Assembly (NCBI RefSeq): GCF_030272615.1
Contig: NC_081410.1
Coordinates: forward strand, 121,520,640-121,584,639
Direction: 5' to 3'
From: Cryptomeria japonica
Lineage: Eukaryota > Streptophyta > Pinopsida > Cupressales > Cupressaceae
DNA: 64,000 nt
Position 1 is the first letter of the stretch. Every line of letters begins with the position of its first letter. The notes below the pieces were generated by a model, which saw only the letters and a list, made by a program, of their open reading frames with translations, had not been told where the DNA came from and ran no database searches. Of the stretch, positions 11,461 to 21,650 are shown piece by piece. Both the position numbers and the translations under genes were made by a program.

Positions 11461-11740
11461 TCTATGTAGGGAGAATGATGTCATGCATTTTATTCATGAC
11501 CTTTCTCCTCGCATAGAAATCACTAAAAATGAGCTTTTAGATGATGAAGATGTTCTTCCCCAATCTTCCAAAAAGGATAAGCTTGATAAAGGAAAATAGA
11601 TTGTCATTTCACATGATAGCCCTCCTTCATCTACAAATCCTTTTCTGCCTCCTTACACATCAGATTTCAAATAAATTCATGATCATGTTCCTCCATCTAG
11701 TCAACTGCAACATTCTTATAGTCGTGACTTTCATATAATT

Positions 11741-12220
11741 ACAAAACAAGGTTTTCAAGGACAAGGAATTGGGAAATTTGAGCATGGAATTTGTGTCCCT
11801 ATAAATGCTCCTACACAAACTACTACAAGAGGTCTAGGAAGTAGTACCCCTCTTTCTATGGATGAATTTGTCAGGCTTCAAAACTTTAAAGATTACCCCC
11901 AAAAACATCAAATCAAGAGAGCCCACAAGAATGCTTCTTCTTCAAAGTGACCTTTTTGTTCATTTCATCAAACCCATAATGAAACTTCTTCTCCTAGCAA
12001 AACCCTCTCCTTTATGTCAAAACAATGTCTATCATCCTGACAGATTAGCTACAAGAATCTATTGGAGATTGAAATATGACAAGAATATTTCCTTTCCTCC
12101 TCAAAATAAAAACAAAAATTTTAAGCAAGTGACAGGTATTGAATATTGCATTTTTCATTATTCATATTCACACTCTCTTGGAAAATGTTATGCATTTAAG
12201 AAATTTGTTCAACTACAATA
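11741..12220 (+). pseudogene. Element X gag-like relic
   Basis: Two pieces of plant Ty3-type gag/protease-upstream sequence can be read through stops. Around 11741-11850 is QGFQGQGIGKFEHGI followed by TRGLGSS, a glycine-rich segment of the kind found between gag and protease in Tat/Athila-type elements. Around 12139-12205 is YCIFHYSYSHSLGKCYAFKK, a Cys-His...His...Cys pattern typical of the same proteins. Frame changes and stops at several points (for example 11600, 11950) make it non-coding now. Assignment rests on these short motifs only. Confidence 0.5.
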
Positions 12221-12289
12221 TGATCTTGCACACATTTGTCTCACAGAAGATCTAGTTATATTTCTTGGTAAAAACATTGTGCCTTAGGA

Positions 12290-13680
12290 CTTCCTTTACC
12301 TTCATGTTGCTCTTCACCCTATGGCATAATTAGCCCATTTCAAGAGGGCTCTTTATCATTAGTGGTGGTAGTGTTTCATTTTAACACACTTTGGGGCAGC
12401 AACATGAAGTCCATTTTTCTTCTTCTTTCTATGCATTTATCTTTATCTTGGTGCATTATTCATTATTAGATCTCTTTTCTTGCATAGGGCTATTATTATG
12501 TGAGCATATAATTGTTCTTTGGTTTTCCTCTTTTCTTGGAGAGGGGCATCTTTAATGAGTACTACACTTCTTCTCTTTCCTTCATTCTCTTGGAAATCTT
12601 ACCTATTCTATGGTTTCGATTATTCGCAAGTATGATATGCCCCTTAATAGGGAATGTTCTCTTGAGAAGTATGTATCCCTTCCTTGAAAGGATTTGTTCC
12701 ACTAGGATGACATATCTCTTGAAACTAATCACCATCAGAAAATGTGTAATATTTCTCCTTGTTCTCCTCACTTGGGGGACAAGGATTTTCACTCCTTTTC
12801 CTTTCTTTCTTTCACATGTATCATTATTTCCTTTAGGGGCTGCATTTTTCATATGTGATTATCATTTCTTACAATGGTATGCTTTTATGACTAATCCCCC
12901 TTGGGGAATATATGATGCTTTTTCTCTCTTATTTTTTGAAGATTGCCACCTCTTGAGACGTGTATTTTGCCATTACTAATATATTTTCTTACATGTGTTC
13001 AGGTAAGATCATTGCACATTTCCTTATGTTTAATCTCTCTCTAGTAGGTTGTGTAAGCTCTTCTTATTGTCCCTTAGCTTGGGGGGCAATGATCCTTCTC
13101 TCTCTCTTTCTCTAGGGATCCACTTTTCTCTATTAAGTGGATGGTGTGAGTTATCTTAGTTGATGCCATTACTTGTGCACGGTTGTTGGTTATTGGTTCA
13201 AAGATTCTTACATATACAAGAAGTGGTAATCCTTGACTATGACCTCTTTTACACCTGGTAATGTACATCTATGATAAATCCAACCATCCCTCTGGGGGCT
13301 AAACGTGAGTCATCCCTCATCAAGAATCCCTTTCACCTAGAAATAGAAGGAAGGATTGCATTCTTGTTCTTTCCTTTTCTTGTTCTAGAAGATGTTATAT
13401 TTGTCGAAGACAACTCCTCTTTGGGGTAGATGTCTTTTGAACAAAGATCTCTTCTCCTCCAAGGATCACCTTTACACTTACAATAAGATATCTCTTTTCA
13501 ACTATTTTACCCTTGCTTGAAGAGTATTTCCCTCTCTAGCTTGGATTTATGACATTGTTGCATAGTGGATATCTTCTTTGTGATATAGGTAGGTATCCTT
13601 GTTCTTTCCTTAAGATATCAATATCAACCTATGTTGACATCTTAAGAGGGGGGCACGCACACTACTCCTTTGTACTATAC
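12290..13680 (+). other. Element X non-coding internal region
   Basis: About 1.4 kb without credible genes; the open frames here give hydrophobic low-complexity peptides caused by T-rich DNA. Short G-runs resembling the element's polypurine tract recur: TTTGGGGCAG near 12390, CTTGGGGGACAAGG near 12771, CTTGGGGGGCAATG near 13080, TCTGGGGGCTAAACG near 13291, TTTGGGGTAG near 13420 and AGGGGGGCACG near 13646. Confidence 0.6.
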
Positions 13681-13689
13681 TTGTCTATT

Positions 13690-14035
13690 GCATTGTATAA
13701 TGGGACATTCTTGGAACCAGAGGGAAGCCTCTTAGAGAAAGATGTCATCACTTTTATTGTATAGTGGGTCATTCTCAGAACCAGAGCACGGTCTCTTAGA
13801 GCGAGATGTCTTCACTTTTTCTTTTCTTATACAATGGGTCATTCATGGAACCGAAGCACGATCTCTTAGAGTGAGATGTCTTTACTTTTTCTTTTCTTAT
13901 ACAATGGGTCATTCTCGAAACTAGAGCATGGTCTCTCAGAGGGAGATTACGCCAGTTTTCTTTTATGCAGGGTGATTATTCTCAGAACCAGAGCACAAAC
14001 TCTTAGAGTGGTATGTTACACCTTTCTTGACACTT
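13690..14035 (+). repeat. Tandem array, about 5 units of 63-70 bp, in element X
   Basis: Units built on TGGGTCATTCTCAGAACC..AGAGCACGGTCTCTTAGAG..GAGATGTC. Unit starts (TGGG or GGGTGATT) fall near 13701, 13764, 13834, 13904 and 13970, so spacing is 63-70 bp. Units 2-4 are most alike, the outer two are decayed. It lies 0.7 kb upstream of the LTR. Confidence 0.85.
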
Positions 14036-14162
14036 GTACTATACACTTTATACAGGTTGTAGCGTACTCAGACATAGACTCATATGAGGCACTTCGAACC
14101 TGACTTACACACACGCGCATGAGGTTGAGTGGAACTAACGGTGTTCTCACTCTCTCTGTTTA

Positions 14163-14290
14163 CATGGATCACCTAGAAAGGCTCTAGGGGCGAGATTTTC
14201 CATGTCCTTCTCTCCATGGATCACCTAGTTTTAGGGGCGAGACGTCCATGATTTCTTTCTTCTTCGCCTTTCTTCACATGGATCACCAAA
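14163..14290 (+). repeat. Short repeat, 3 copies, in element X
   Basis: CATGGATCACCTAG-type units start near 14163, 14215 and 14277; the first two are followed by AGGGGCGAGA. A second, unrelated array next to the longer one. Confidence 0.75.
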
Positions 14291-14681
14291 GTGTGTATTC
14301 ATGTTCTCTCTCTTCTTCCTCTAATGAACTCATAGTTTTACTATTGATGGTTCATGGATGATGTCAGCTTTGCTCTTTTATGTGATCGCTTATGTTTATG
14401 TGATGGCATTGGTCTTTGTGTCTTGTTTAGTTTGTCTTCTTCTGTATTGTTCTTGTCGTGTGTCTTTTTGTGCTTTGTCTTTGTTTTTGTGTGTCTTGTG
14501 CCTTTTGTTTTGTGTTCTCTTGCATATGTTGGCATGCGTTGCGACCCTAAGATTGGGAGCTTTTCACTCCTCCATATTAGTAGTGTCTTATACTCCTTGT
14601 TGTATTGCTCTGCATCCCTCGTCTTCATCTCTCTCTTTCTTCTACTTAACCGGCAGTAGCGACATAAGCCATACTCCCACT

Positions 14682-14701
14682 AAAGTGGGGGCTAAAGGTT
14701 G
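14682..14701 (+). other. Element X polypurine tract
   Basis: AAAGTGGGGGCTAAAGG lies directly before the LTR start TGTCATAAAATTATGACCCC at 14702 and is the expected plus-strand primer of a Ty3 element. Confidence 0.75.
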
Positions 14702-15844
14702 TGTCATAAAATTATGACCCCTGTAATTTTAACCACATTTGGGGTCCTCATCTTGGTGATGACATCTCCTTCCCTAACCGTGACCTATTTATGCATTCTC
14801 ACCCCTTCACCCTTCCTCCTTCATGACCTGTTTCTGCCCTAGACCCTGTCTAGGCCCCAAAATAGGGTAGGACAAAGGCATGGCATCCCTTTCCCCCTAG
14901 GACAAGGGTGTGGCACCCTTTTCCCCAACCCTTAGGGTGGCCTTACGTCAGGTCTTCCCGGTCTCCCATGCATAATTTGTCTTTAGGATTTGCGATTCCT
15001 CTTTGTCAACCTTTGGTGGTTGAAAATTAATCCTTGGAGCATGTATAAAAGGGGATTCAATTCTCTCATTTGAGGAGGATGAGAGGCATAAGGATAAGAT
15101 ACGAGATTTCAAGTTCATCATCAAGCATTCAAGTCTTCTTTATTCATCCATTAGAGAAACATTACAACATTCATTCGCAAGCATGTCTGTGTGTTAGGGT
15201 TTTGTCATGTTACATGCCATTTCATACAACATTTGTGGTTACATTCAAGAAGCAAAGAAATCAGCATTAACAAGTTGCAGATCTACAAGGTATACATTTC
15301 CATTGTTTACATTCAAGAATTTGCAATTACTTTCTTTCAAGGTTGATTCCTCAATCGAGGTTTGACTGAGGCAAACCCCTATCCACAACCCCCCTTTCTT
15401 CTCTTTTTTGTGTGTAGGTTGTAGGTGCGCAGCTGTAATTGCAGGTTTGGGCTTCATTTGCAGAGACGAAAGAACCCTTTTCGTTTCATGGATTTTGTGG
15501 AGGACCATGTACATTCTCGCCACGGTCTCGACGACTTTTCTCAAAATTTGCAGGGCAAATCCGTATCAGTCTAATTAGCTCAGATGCAAAGTTACAGAGT
15601 GATCTTGAACCGGTAGCTCCTCATTTCACTCATTTTCCCTCTTTTCCGCATAGTCAATAAGTCAACTTTCTGATTTACAAAATAGGGTGAATCACACTTC
15701 AACCCTTCAATCCACTTGGAATTCACATCCTTGTTTCCGTTGGATTTGGATCTAGGGGATTCAAGCCCCTCTTTTAAATGTAAAGTTCCTCCCAAGTGAA
15801 AATCATCCTAGTGGCTTCTTTTCTCTCTCCTAGGTGGAGAGTCA
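14702..15844 (+). repeat. Element X 3' LTR (Ty3 type)
   Basis: 1143 bp from TGTCATAAAATTATGACCCC to GGTGGAGAGTCA. A TATA-like TGTATAAAAGGGG at 15041 marks the probable promoter. The U5 half (GGATTCAAGCCCCTCTTTTAAATGTAAAG, CTCTCTCCTAGG) matches the inverted solo LTR H at 59080-59200, and both carry a related TTGCAGGTT..GCGCAGCTGTAATTGCAGG block. The exact right end is uncertain by a few bases. Confidence 0.75.
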
Positions 15845-15869
15845 TTAGTATCCAATTTTCCACTTTACA

Positions 15870-16868
15870 TACTACTGCTGAAATCAAAGATGTTGAACAT
15901 AAAATAAGAGCTAAGGAAGCATTGCTGAGTGTCGTGACCGATTCAAAGATGACTAATGTGATGGAACTTCAGACTACACATGAGATCTGGAAAAGGTTAG
16001 AGACCTTGTATGAAGGAGATGCACAAGTTAAAGTTTTTAAGTTGTAGAGTTTGAAAGGAATGTTTGAGACATTGAAGATGGGAGAAGATGAGAACATAAC
16101 ATCCTTTATGGCTAAATTAAATGAACTTTCTATGAACATTAGATGTATCGGTGGAACTCTTGAACAAGATGAGATTGTTGCTAAGGTGTTGAGATCCTTG
16201 CCTCCTACTTACAAAGCCAAAGTTGTTGATATTTATGAAATCCGAAGTGTGACTACTATGACAAGAGACATGGTTGGTAAGCTTGTTGCATTTGATTTGA
16301 GTGAATTTGGTGAATCAGATGGTAAATTTGAGACTGCATTTAAAGCCTCTTTATCGAAAAAGCAGAAGTATGACCCAGGACAAATTTCATCTAGGGTTTC
16401 AAGATATGAAAGGGAAATGAGAGAGATGGAAGAACAAGAGAAAGAGTTGGATGAGCTTGAAGCACCTATTGCTCGAAGATTTCCTAAGGGGGCTTGTAAG
16501 TATGATGGAAAGTTACCTTTTAAATGTTTCTCTTGTAATAAGATAGGATATTTTGCTTCTACGTGTCCTGAAAGGATGTCTACATCTGATAAGTATTAAA
16601 GACATGATAAATATGAGAAGCATGATAGATATGAGAAGCATGATAAGTATGATAAGCCCTATAAGCCTAACCGAAAGTACATATATCATAAGAGATGCTA
16701 TTATGTTGTTGATGAAGGTGTCATAAATAAGGAATCTAAGAATGGGAATTCTAAAGATGAATTTGTATTTATTGCTTTCAAGGAAGATGATCTGGTACTA
16801 GTGAATCCTACAAGCTTCATTGTTGAGGAGAAAGCTTTGGCTGCTAAGAATGAAGAAAAAGATGAATA
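15870..16868 (+). pseudogene. Element C gag
   Basis: UBN2-type gag missing its N-terminus. Segments are VEHKIRAKEALLSVVTDSK, HEIWKRLETLYEGDAQVK, a stop at 16045, then 16051-16599 with KMGEDENITSFMAKLNELS and LRSLPPTYKAKVV. The zinc knuckle near 16529 reads CFSCNKIGYFASTCPE; the zinc-binding His is Tyr. A stop at 16597 precedes a short Lys/Tyr/His/Asp-rich tandem (units of about 15 bases, 16600-16660), then an acidic segment leading to protease. Confidence 0.87.
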
Positions 16869-18130
16869 GGTAATTGGCAGCGATTGTTCGCATCATATGA
16901 CAAGTGATAAAGGCAAATTTGTGAATATGGAGAGGTATGATGGTGGTATAGCAAGATTTGGAGATGATAAAGCTTGTGTGATTCGTGGTAGAGGTTCTAT
17001 TTCTTTTGATGGTAAGCATAATACTGATGATGTCTTATATGTTGAAGGTTTCAAGCATAATATTTTGAGTGTTGGACACATGGTTGATAAGGGATATAAT
17101 TTGCAATTCAAGAATGGTAAACGCAAGATTCTAAATGCCTCTAGTATAGATATTGCATCAGGAACAAAGAGTAAACGTAATATCTTTTACTTAAATGTCA
17201 GTGAGAAAAGTTGTTTGATTGTTCAGATTGATGAAAGTTGGTTGTGGCATAGAAGGATGTATCATGTTAATTTTGATTGTATGATAAGGATAAGTTCTAC
17301 TCAAGTTGTTAGAGATTTTCCTAAGATTGTGAAGCCTTCTAATCCAATATGTAAAGAATGTCAGTTGGGAAAGGAAACAAGAACTACATTTAAGAGTAAG
17401 TTGTATACATCTAATGGATTATTAGGTCATGTTCATACTAACTTGTGTGGCTCTACAAGAGTAACAAGCATGCAGGGTGATATGTATTTCATTTTGTTGA
17501 TTAATGACTACTCTAGAATGATGTGGGTTACCTTTCTAAGGGAGAAATCAGAAGCACTGGAGAAATTCAAGATATTCAAAGCTAAGGTGGAGACTGATAT
17601 GAGATTGAAGCTGAAGTGTTTGAGATCTGACAGAGGAGGAGAATTCACATTCGGTGAATTTGATTCATTTTGTGAGGGGAATGGAATTAGAAGACAATTA
17701 TCTGCCCCTAGAACCCCTCAGTAGAATGGAGTTGTTGAAAGGAAGAACATAACTATTTTGGATGTTGTTAGAACTATGTTGATTGAAGGAAATGTTGCAC
17801 AAGGAGAGAAGTTGTTAGCATTGTTGTTTACACATTCAATCGAGTGCATATAAAAGATGATTCGGGTAAGACTCTTTATGAATTATGGTTTGGTCATGTT
17901 CCTACAGTTAGATATTTCAGAGTTTTTGGAAGCAAATATTTTATCAAAAGAGATGAGGATAGAGGGAAGTTTCATTCAAGATGTGATGAAGGAATGTTCT
18001 TGGGTTATTCTACTAAGAGAAAGGCCTATCAGTGTTTCAATAAGAGGTTGAACAAGATAGTGGAAAGCGCAAATGTGAAGGTTGATGAATCTCATGGGAA
18101 AGATCAGACCATGCGGATATGAGATTGATG
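16868..18130 (+). pseudogene. Element C protease and integrase
   Basis: Protease motif at about 16870 reads VIGSDCSHHMT where the family has IIDSGCSHHMT, so the catalytic Asp and Gly are both replaced, after an amber stop at 16867. Open segment 16897-17724 has RFGDDKACVIRGRGSISF, the finger WHRRMYHVNFD...CKECQLGK and the integrase core, where HTDLCG has become HTNLCG (first catalytic Asp lost) while LRSDRGGEF is kept. A stop at 17722 before NGVVERKN and a frameshift near 17805 follow; C-terminal block YFRVFGSKYFIKRDE ends at 18122. Confidence 0.88.
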
Positions 18131-18906
18131 ATCAGGATATTATTCCTAAGCCTGTAAAGGCCAAGATCCTAACAGTTAATTCGGATATTGCTGTTGCTGG
18201 TGAAGAAGTACAAGAACCTAAGAATCAAAACAATTAGAAGACTCTGAGGTATATGAAATTAAATCATTCAAAGAATCAAATTATTGGTCATAAAAACAAA
18301 GGTGTGATGACTAAGAGAAGGATTGTTGTTGAAGAGATATGCCTGATTTCCAAGATTGAACCTAAATATGTTCTTTAAGATTGTAAGGATGAGAAATGGA
18401 TAAAAGATATGGAGGAAGAGTTGAATCATATTGAGAAGAATAACACATGGGAACTTGTTCCGAGACCTAAAGACAAGAATGTGATTGACACTAAATGGGT
18501 GTTCCAGAATAAAATGAATGAAGCCGGTGAAGTGGTAAGAAAGAAAGCAAGATTGGTCTGTAAGGAATGTTCTTAGATGGAAGGTATTGATTATGAGGAG
18601 ACTTTTGCTCCGGTAGCTAGAATTTAAGTTGTTAGATTGCTGCTTGCATATGCTTCTTACAGGAATTTCAAGGTATATTAGATGGATGTGAAGTCAACGT
18701 TTTTGAATGGTGACTTGGAAGACAAAGTCTACATTGAGCAATCAGAAGTATGCTTATTATCAGATGAAGGAGACATGGTATGCAAATTGAAGAAAGCATT
18801 GTATCGACTGAAGCAAGCCGCTAGAGCCTAGTATGCTAGATTGCACAAGTATTTGATGAAGTTGGGATTTTGTAAAGGTACTACTGACAGTAAGTTATAC
18901 TTTAAG
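18131..18906 (+). pseudogene. Element C reverse transcriptase, first part
   Basis: RYMKLNHSKNQIIGHKNKG linker, then [48 protein letters not shown] and the ALYRLKQAARA block. Stops at 18235, 18377, 18574, 18626, 18679 and 18830. The frame is broken at SKLYF (18890-18904) by the inserted DNA transposon and resumes at 19830. Confidence 0.86.
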
Positions 18907-19825
18907 GGGTAAAAATACAAATTTGTGTCACACTTTTATAAAGGAAATGGTCAATGTTGATTCAACTTTCTAAATTAAATCAATAGAAAGTAAAATATAT
19001 GTTTTTAATTTGAAAGGATGTAAATTAAGAAAAATTTAAAAGATTATTTGAATGTAGTTTTTTATAAAGTAAACACTATAATTTGGTTGCTGATAAAATG
19101 TTGAAATTGAAGTTACACAAGCCACCACACTTTATTTAGTAAATTTTACCCCTTTTTCTTCAATTTTTTTATGTAAATTGATAACTTGAAACTTTAGTGG
19201 CACATGTATATTTTTTTTTATTATTTTTTTATAAATATATATTTTTCAATAAATTTGAAAAGTTGTGTGTGCTGAAATATAACTCTTTCCAATTCTCACC
19301 ACTTTTTTTCTTAACTATTTATCTAAATTAGAAAAGAATTATAACATCTTGGCATAGATTCTTTTATCTACTGCATCATATTTTTTTCAAAAAATTTAAA
19401 TAAATTTTAGTATTTTTCTTTGACAAGATAATTAACCTCATATTTTAGTGTTGATGACCTACTTTCAGTAAAAATAAAATATAAAATATAAAATCTAATA
19501 AAAATATTAAAAGATATATATTAGAAAATTCACTTATAGATCTATAAAAGGGTATGTTTACATTTCAAAAAGAAAATTATTTATGAGAGTAGGAATTGTT
19601 GAAACATCGAGATTTTATTGTTTTTGGTAATTAGACCCAAAGTGGTATAAAATATACATTTAGCAGACATTTCCAATTGGAAAAGTTGCGACCCATGTAT
19701 AACGTAGCTATAATGAATCTATATAGGCATATGTTTGACTAAAATTAATTTTTAGTTAGAATTACTTAGATTCACTTGTGCTGATAAGTTGGTCTAAAAT
19801 GTGACACAATTTTGTGCTTTTACCG
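18907..19825. mobile_element. Non-autonomous inverted-repeat DNA transposon (MITE-like)
   Basis: About 0.92 kb of AT-rich DNA with no gene, inserted in the RT of element C. Left end GGGGTAAAAATACAAATTTG, then TGTCACACTTTTA; the right end read in reverse is CGGTAAAAGCACAAAATTG, then TGTCACATTTTA. About 27 of 31 positions pair with one gap. TAAG(G) occurs on both sides (18903-18907 and 19826-19830), consistent with a 3-5 bp target duplication; removal restores the RT frame. PIF/Harbinger-type (TAA duplication, G-rich tip) is possible, but the family is not certain. Confidence 0.75.
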
Positions 19826-20247
19826 TAAGGTTGATAATGATAGCATTTTGATTGTTGAAGTGTTTGCGCATGACATTGTTTTTGGAGGAGATGATGATTT
19901 GAGTATGAAGTTTGTTGATGATATGCAAAAGGAATTTCAGATGTCTATGATACGTGAGATGAAATTCTTCTTAAGATTGCAGATTACATAGACTGGACAA
20001 GGTATTTTCATTTCTCAATCTAAGTATGTGAACCAATTATTGAAGAAATTTGGGTTAGATGATTCCAAACCTGTGGGAACTCCTATGGTGACTGGATGCA
20101 AGTTGTCTAAACAAGATGAATCTCAAAAAGTCAATCAGAATTTCAAGCTAATCCTAAAGTGATTCATGTTACTGTTGTGAAGAGGATTTTAAGGTAATTG
20201 AAGGGGACTGTTAATTATGGTTTGTGGTATTCGAAGAAAATTGATTT
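19826..20247 (+). pseudogene. Element C reverse transcriptase, second part
   Basis: Resumes as KVDNDSILIVEVFAHDIVFGG: the YVDD/FVDD catalytic box is FAHD, losing one Asp. Then MKFFLRLQI, stop at 19989, GQGIFISQSKYVNQLLKKFG and GTPMVTGCKLSKQDES. At about 20138 some 90 bases are missing relative to sister elements (the MIGKL...PDI segment). The frame ends in GLWYSKKIDF at 20247, where element D is inserted; RNase H continues at 26152. Confidence 0.86.
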
Positions 20248-21117
20248 TGTAAGGAAGTTAAGAAACGAAACAACTTCCTACAATAATCTTGAGAGGAGGG
20301 TAATGCAAAAACTTTTACAAATATTTACAACAGTTACACAAAACAGAAATAGATATAATAGCATTGAAATCATAACACACTGATTTACATGGGGAAAACC
20401 CTTTCGAGAGAAAATCCCCACACTCCAAAAGTCGCCCAATATATTATCCAGCAATCAAAACAGATTACGATATACTAGCAGAGCAATCTCTTCACAGGAG
20501 TACCACTAATCAGAGATTCAGAGGTAACTCAATAGCCATAAAACTCTTACACAAAACCTATATCTCACGCACCTCATATATAAGAGATACAATACAAGAA
20601 ACCATCAAACAATGTTACAAAACCATGGGCTAAAACCACCCAATAATGTGTAGCCAACCTTATCTCCCTTCTAGATGCCCAATGACGTGTGTCCCTCCCT
20701 TTTACAGCTCATTTATGTGTCTAGTGTATTTTATATTTCCTATTTAGGAGTACAAACTTTTGGAGGCCATAACTTGAGAACCGTACGTCTTATTCATGAA
20801 CCGTTTGAAGCGTCGGAAAGCTCATGAAGTTCTCTATTGCCTCATAAAATGCTACGTTGTTTACGCCCAGTTATCGAGGTATTTCAAGGAATCTAAAGTC
20901 CTCAAAATCAAATTTAAACCTTTCATTGGACCCCTCCAAAACGGAAAATTTAATATCTTCAAAACTAGTTGTGATCTTGCGGCGTAACTTTACTGGAATT
21001 CTTATATAACCAACAAGAAGCTTTGGGGAGAATTTCACACCTTTTCATTTTGAAATGAAAACTTACTATAAATAGTAACCTCATGTAAATGAAAAGTTGA
21101 GACACCATTTTCCAATA
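20248..21117 (-). repeat. Element D 3' LTR
   Basis: 870 bp, plus-strand start TGTAAGGAAGTTAAG, end CACCATTTTCCAATA (the expected CA end is mutated to TA). Aligns along its whole length with 25280-26151 with scattered, mainly transition, differences. The polypurine tract AAGTGGGAGACT (minus strand) follows at 21118-21129. Confidence 0.9.
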
Positions 21118-21172
21118 AGTCTCCCACTTGTCGAACACCTTGCAAGAGAAAAGGCAGTATCAACACAATAAA

Positions 21173-21650
21173 TCATTTGCTAGGGGACATGAGGCTCATA
21201 GACTCTGAGAACCATCTCAATTTCTCTGTGCTCACAACCTTAGTTAAAGAATCTGTAACTTTCATCAAAGTTTCTACCTTAACCAACTTCACCCTACCAT
21301 TTTCAATCATATCTCTGACAAAATGATACTGAACATGAAATTTCGGGTTCTTAGCTATGCAGATCGCACTCTGACTGTCACAATAAATTGTCACTGCTCC
21401 TTGTTTTATTCCAATATCTAAACATGACCTCTTAAGCCAAATGGCCTCTTTACAAGTATGAGTAGCTGTCATATACTCTTCTTAAGTAGTGGACAAATCA
21501 ACCATAGCCTACCGCTTACTCATCCAACTAATTGCACCACCAAATAAAGTAAACACATAAGCACTAGTGGATCTTCTTCTATCAATATCACCTGCCCAGT
21601 CTGAATCCACATAACCATGAATATCAAGGGATATCACGTTTCCAACTGAG
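21173..21650 (-). pseudogene. Element D RNase H
   Basis: Two frames hold it: from about 21650 the end of the upstream segment gives HGYVDSDWAGDIDRRRSTSAYVFTL (first Asp) and GGAISWMSKR, and after a stop at 21509 and a gap the 21472-21173 segment gives CKEAIWLKRSCLDIG, IYCDSQSAICIAKNPKFHV (third acid), YHFVRDMIENGRVKLVKV and VTDSLTKVVSTEK. The Glu-containing TTEAEY segment is disrupted at about 21480-21500. Confidence 0.87.

Larger units (their letters stand above)
11461..15844 (+). mobile_element. Ty3-like element X, 3' part with 3' LTR
   Basis: Gag-like relics (11741-12220), a 2.4 kb AT- and T-rich non-coding stretch with repeats, a polypurine tract at 14682 and a 1.1 kb LTR that resembles solo LTR H. 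No RT or integrase is seen, and no 5' LTR. Either the copy was truncated by a deletion at about 11460 or it belonged to a gag-only, non-autonomous family. The right edge at 15844 falls inside the gag of element C. Confidence 0.6.

Noticed and set aside
12512-12979. 155-codon hydrophobic frame suggesting a membrane protein
   Set aside because: T-rich DNA in the non-coding part of element X; hydrophobic Phe/Leu runs follow from base composition and no conserved pattern is seen.
13690-14035. Regular repeats considered as a CRISPR array
   Set aside because: Units are contiguous 63-70 bp tandem copies without unique spacers, in a plant retroelement.
14354-14717. Overlapping 101- and 119-codon frames rich in Val, Leu, Cys
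   Set aside because: Both arise from a TTTGTG/TTGTC-rich simple-sequence stretch before the element X polypurine tract; frames overlap each other and run into the LTR start.
14702-15844. Possible pairing of the element X LTR with LTR H as two ends of one element
   Set aside because: They are 43 kb apart, in opposite orientation, differ in U3 and lie in different hosts; they are related families only.
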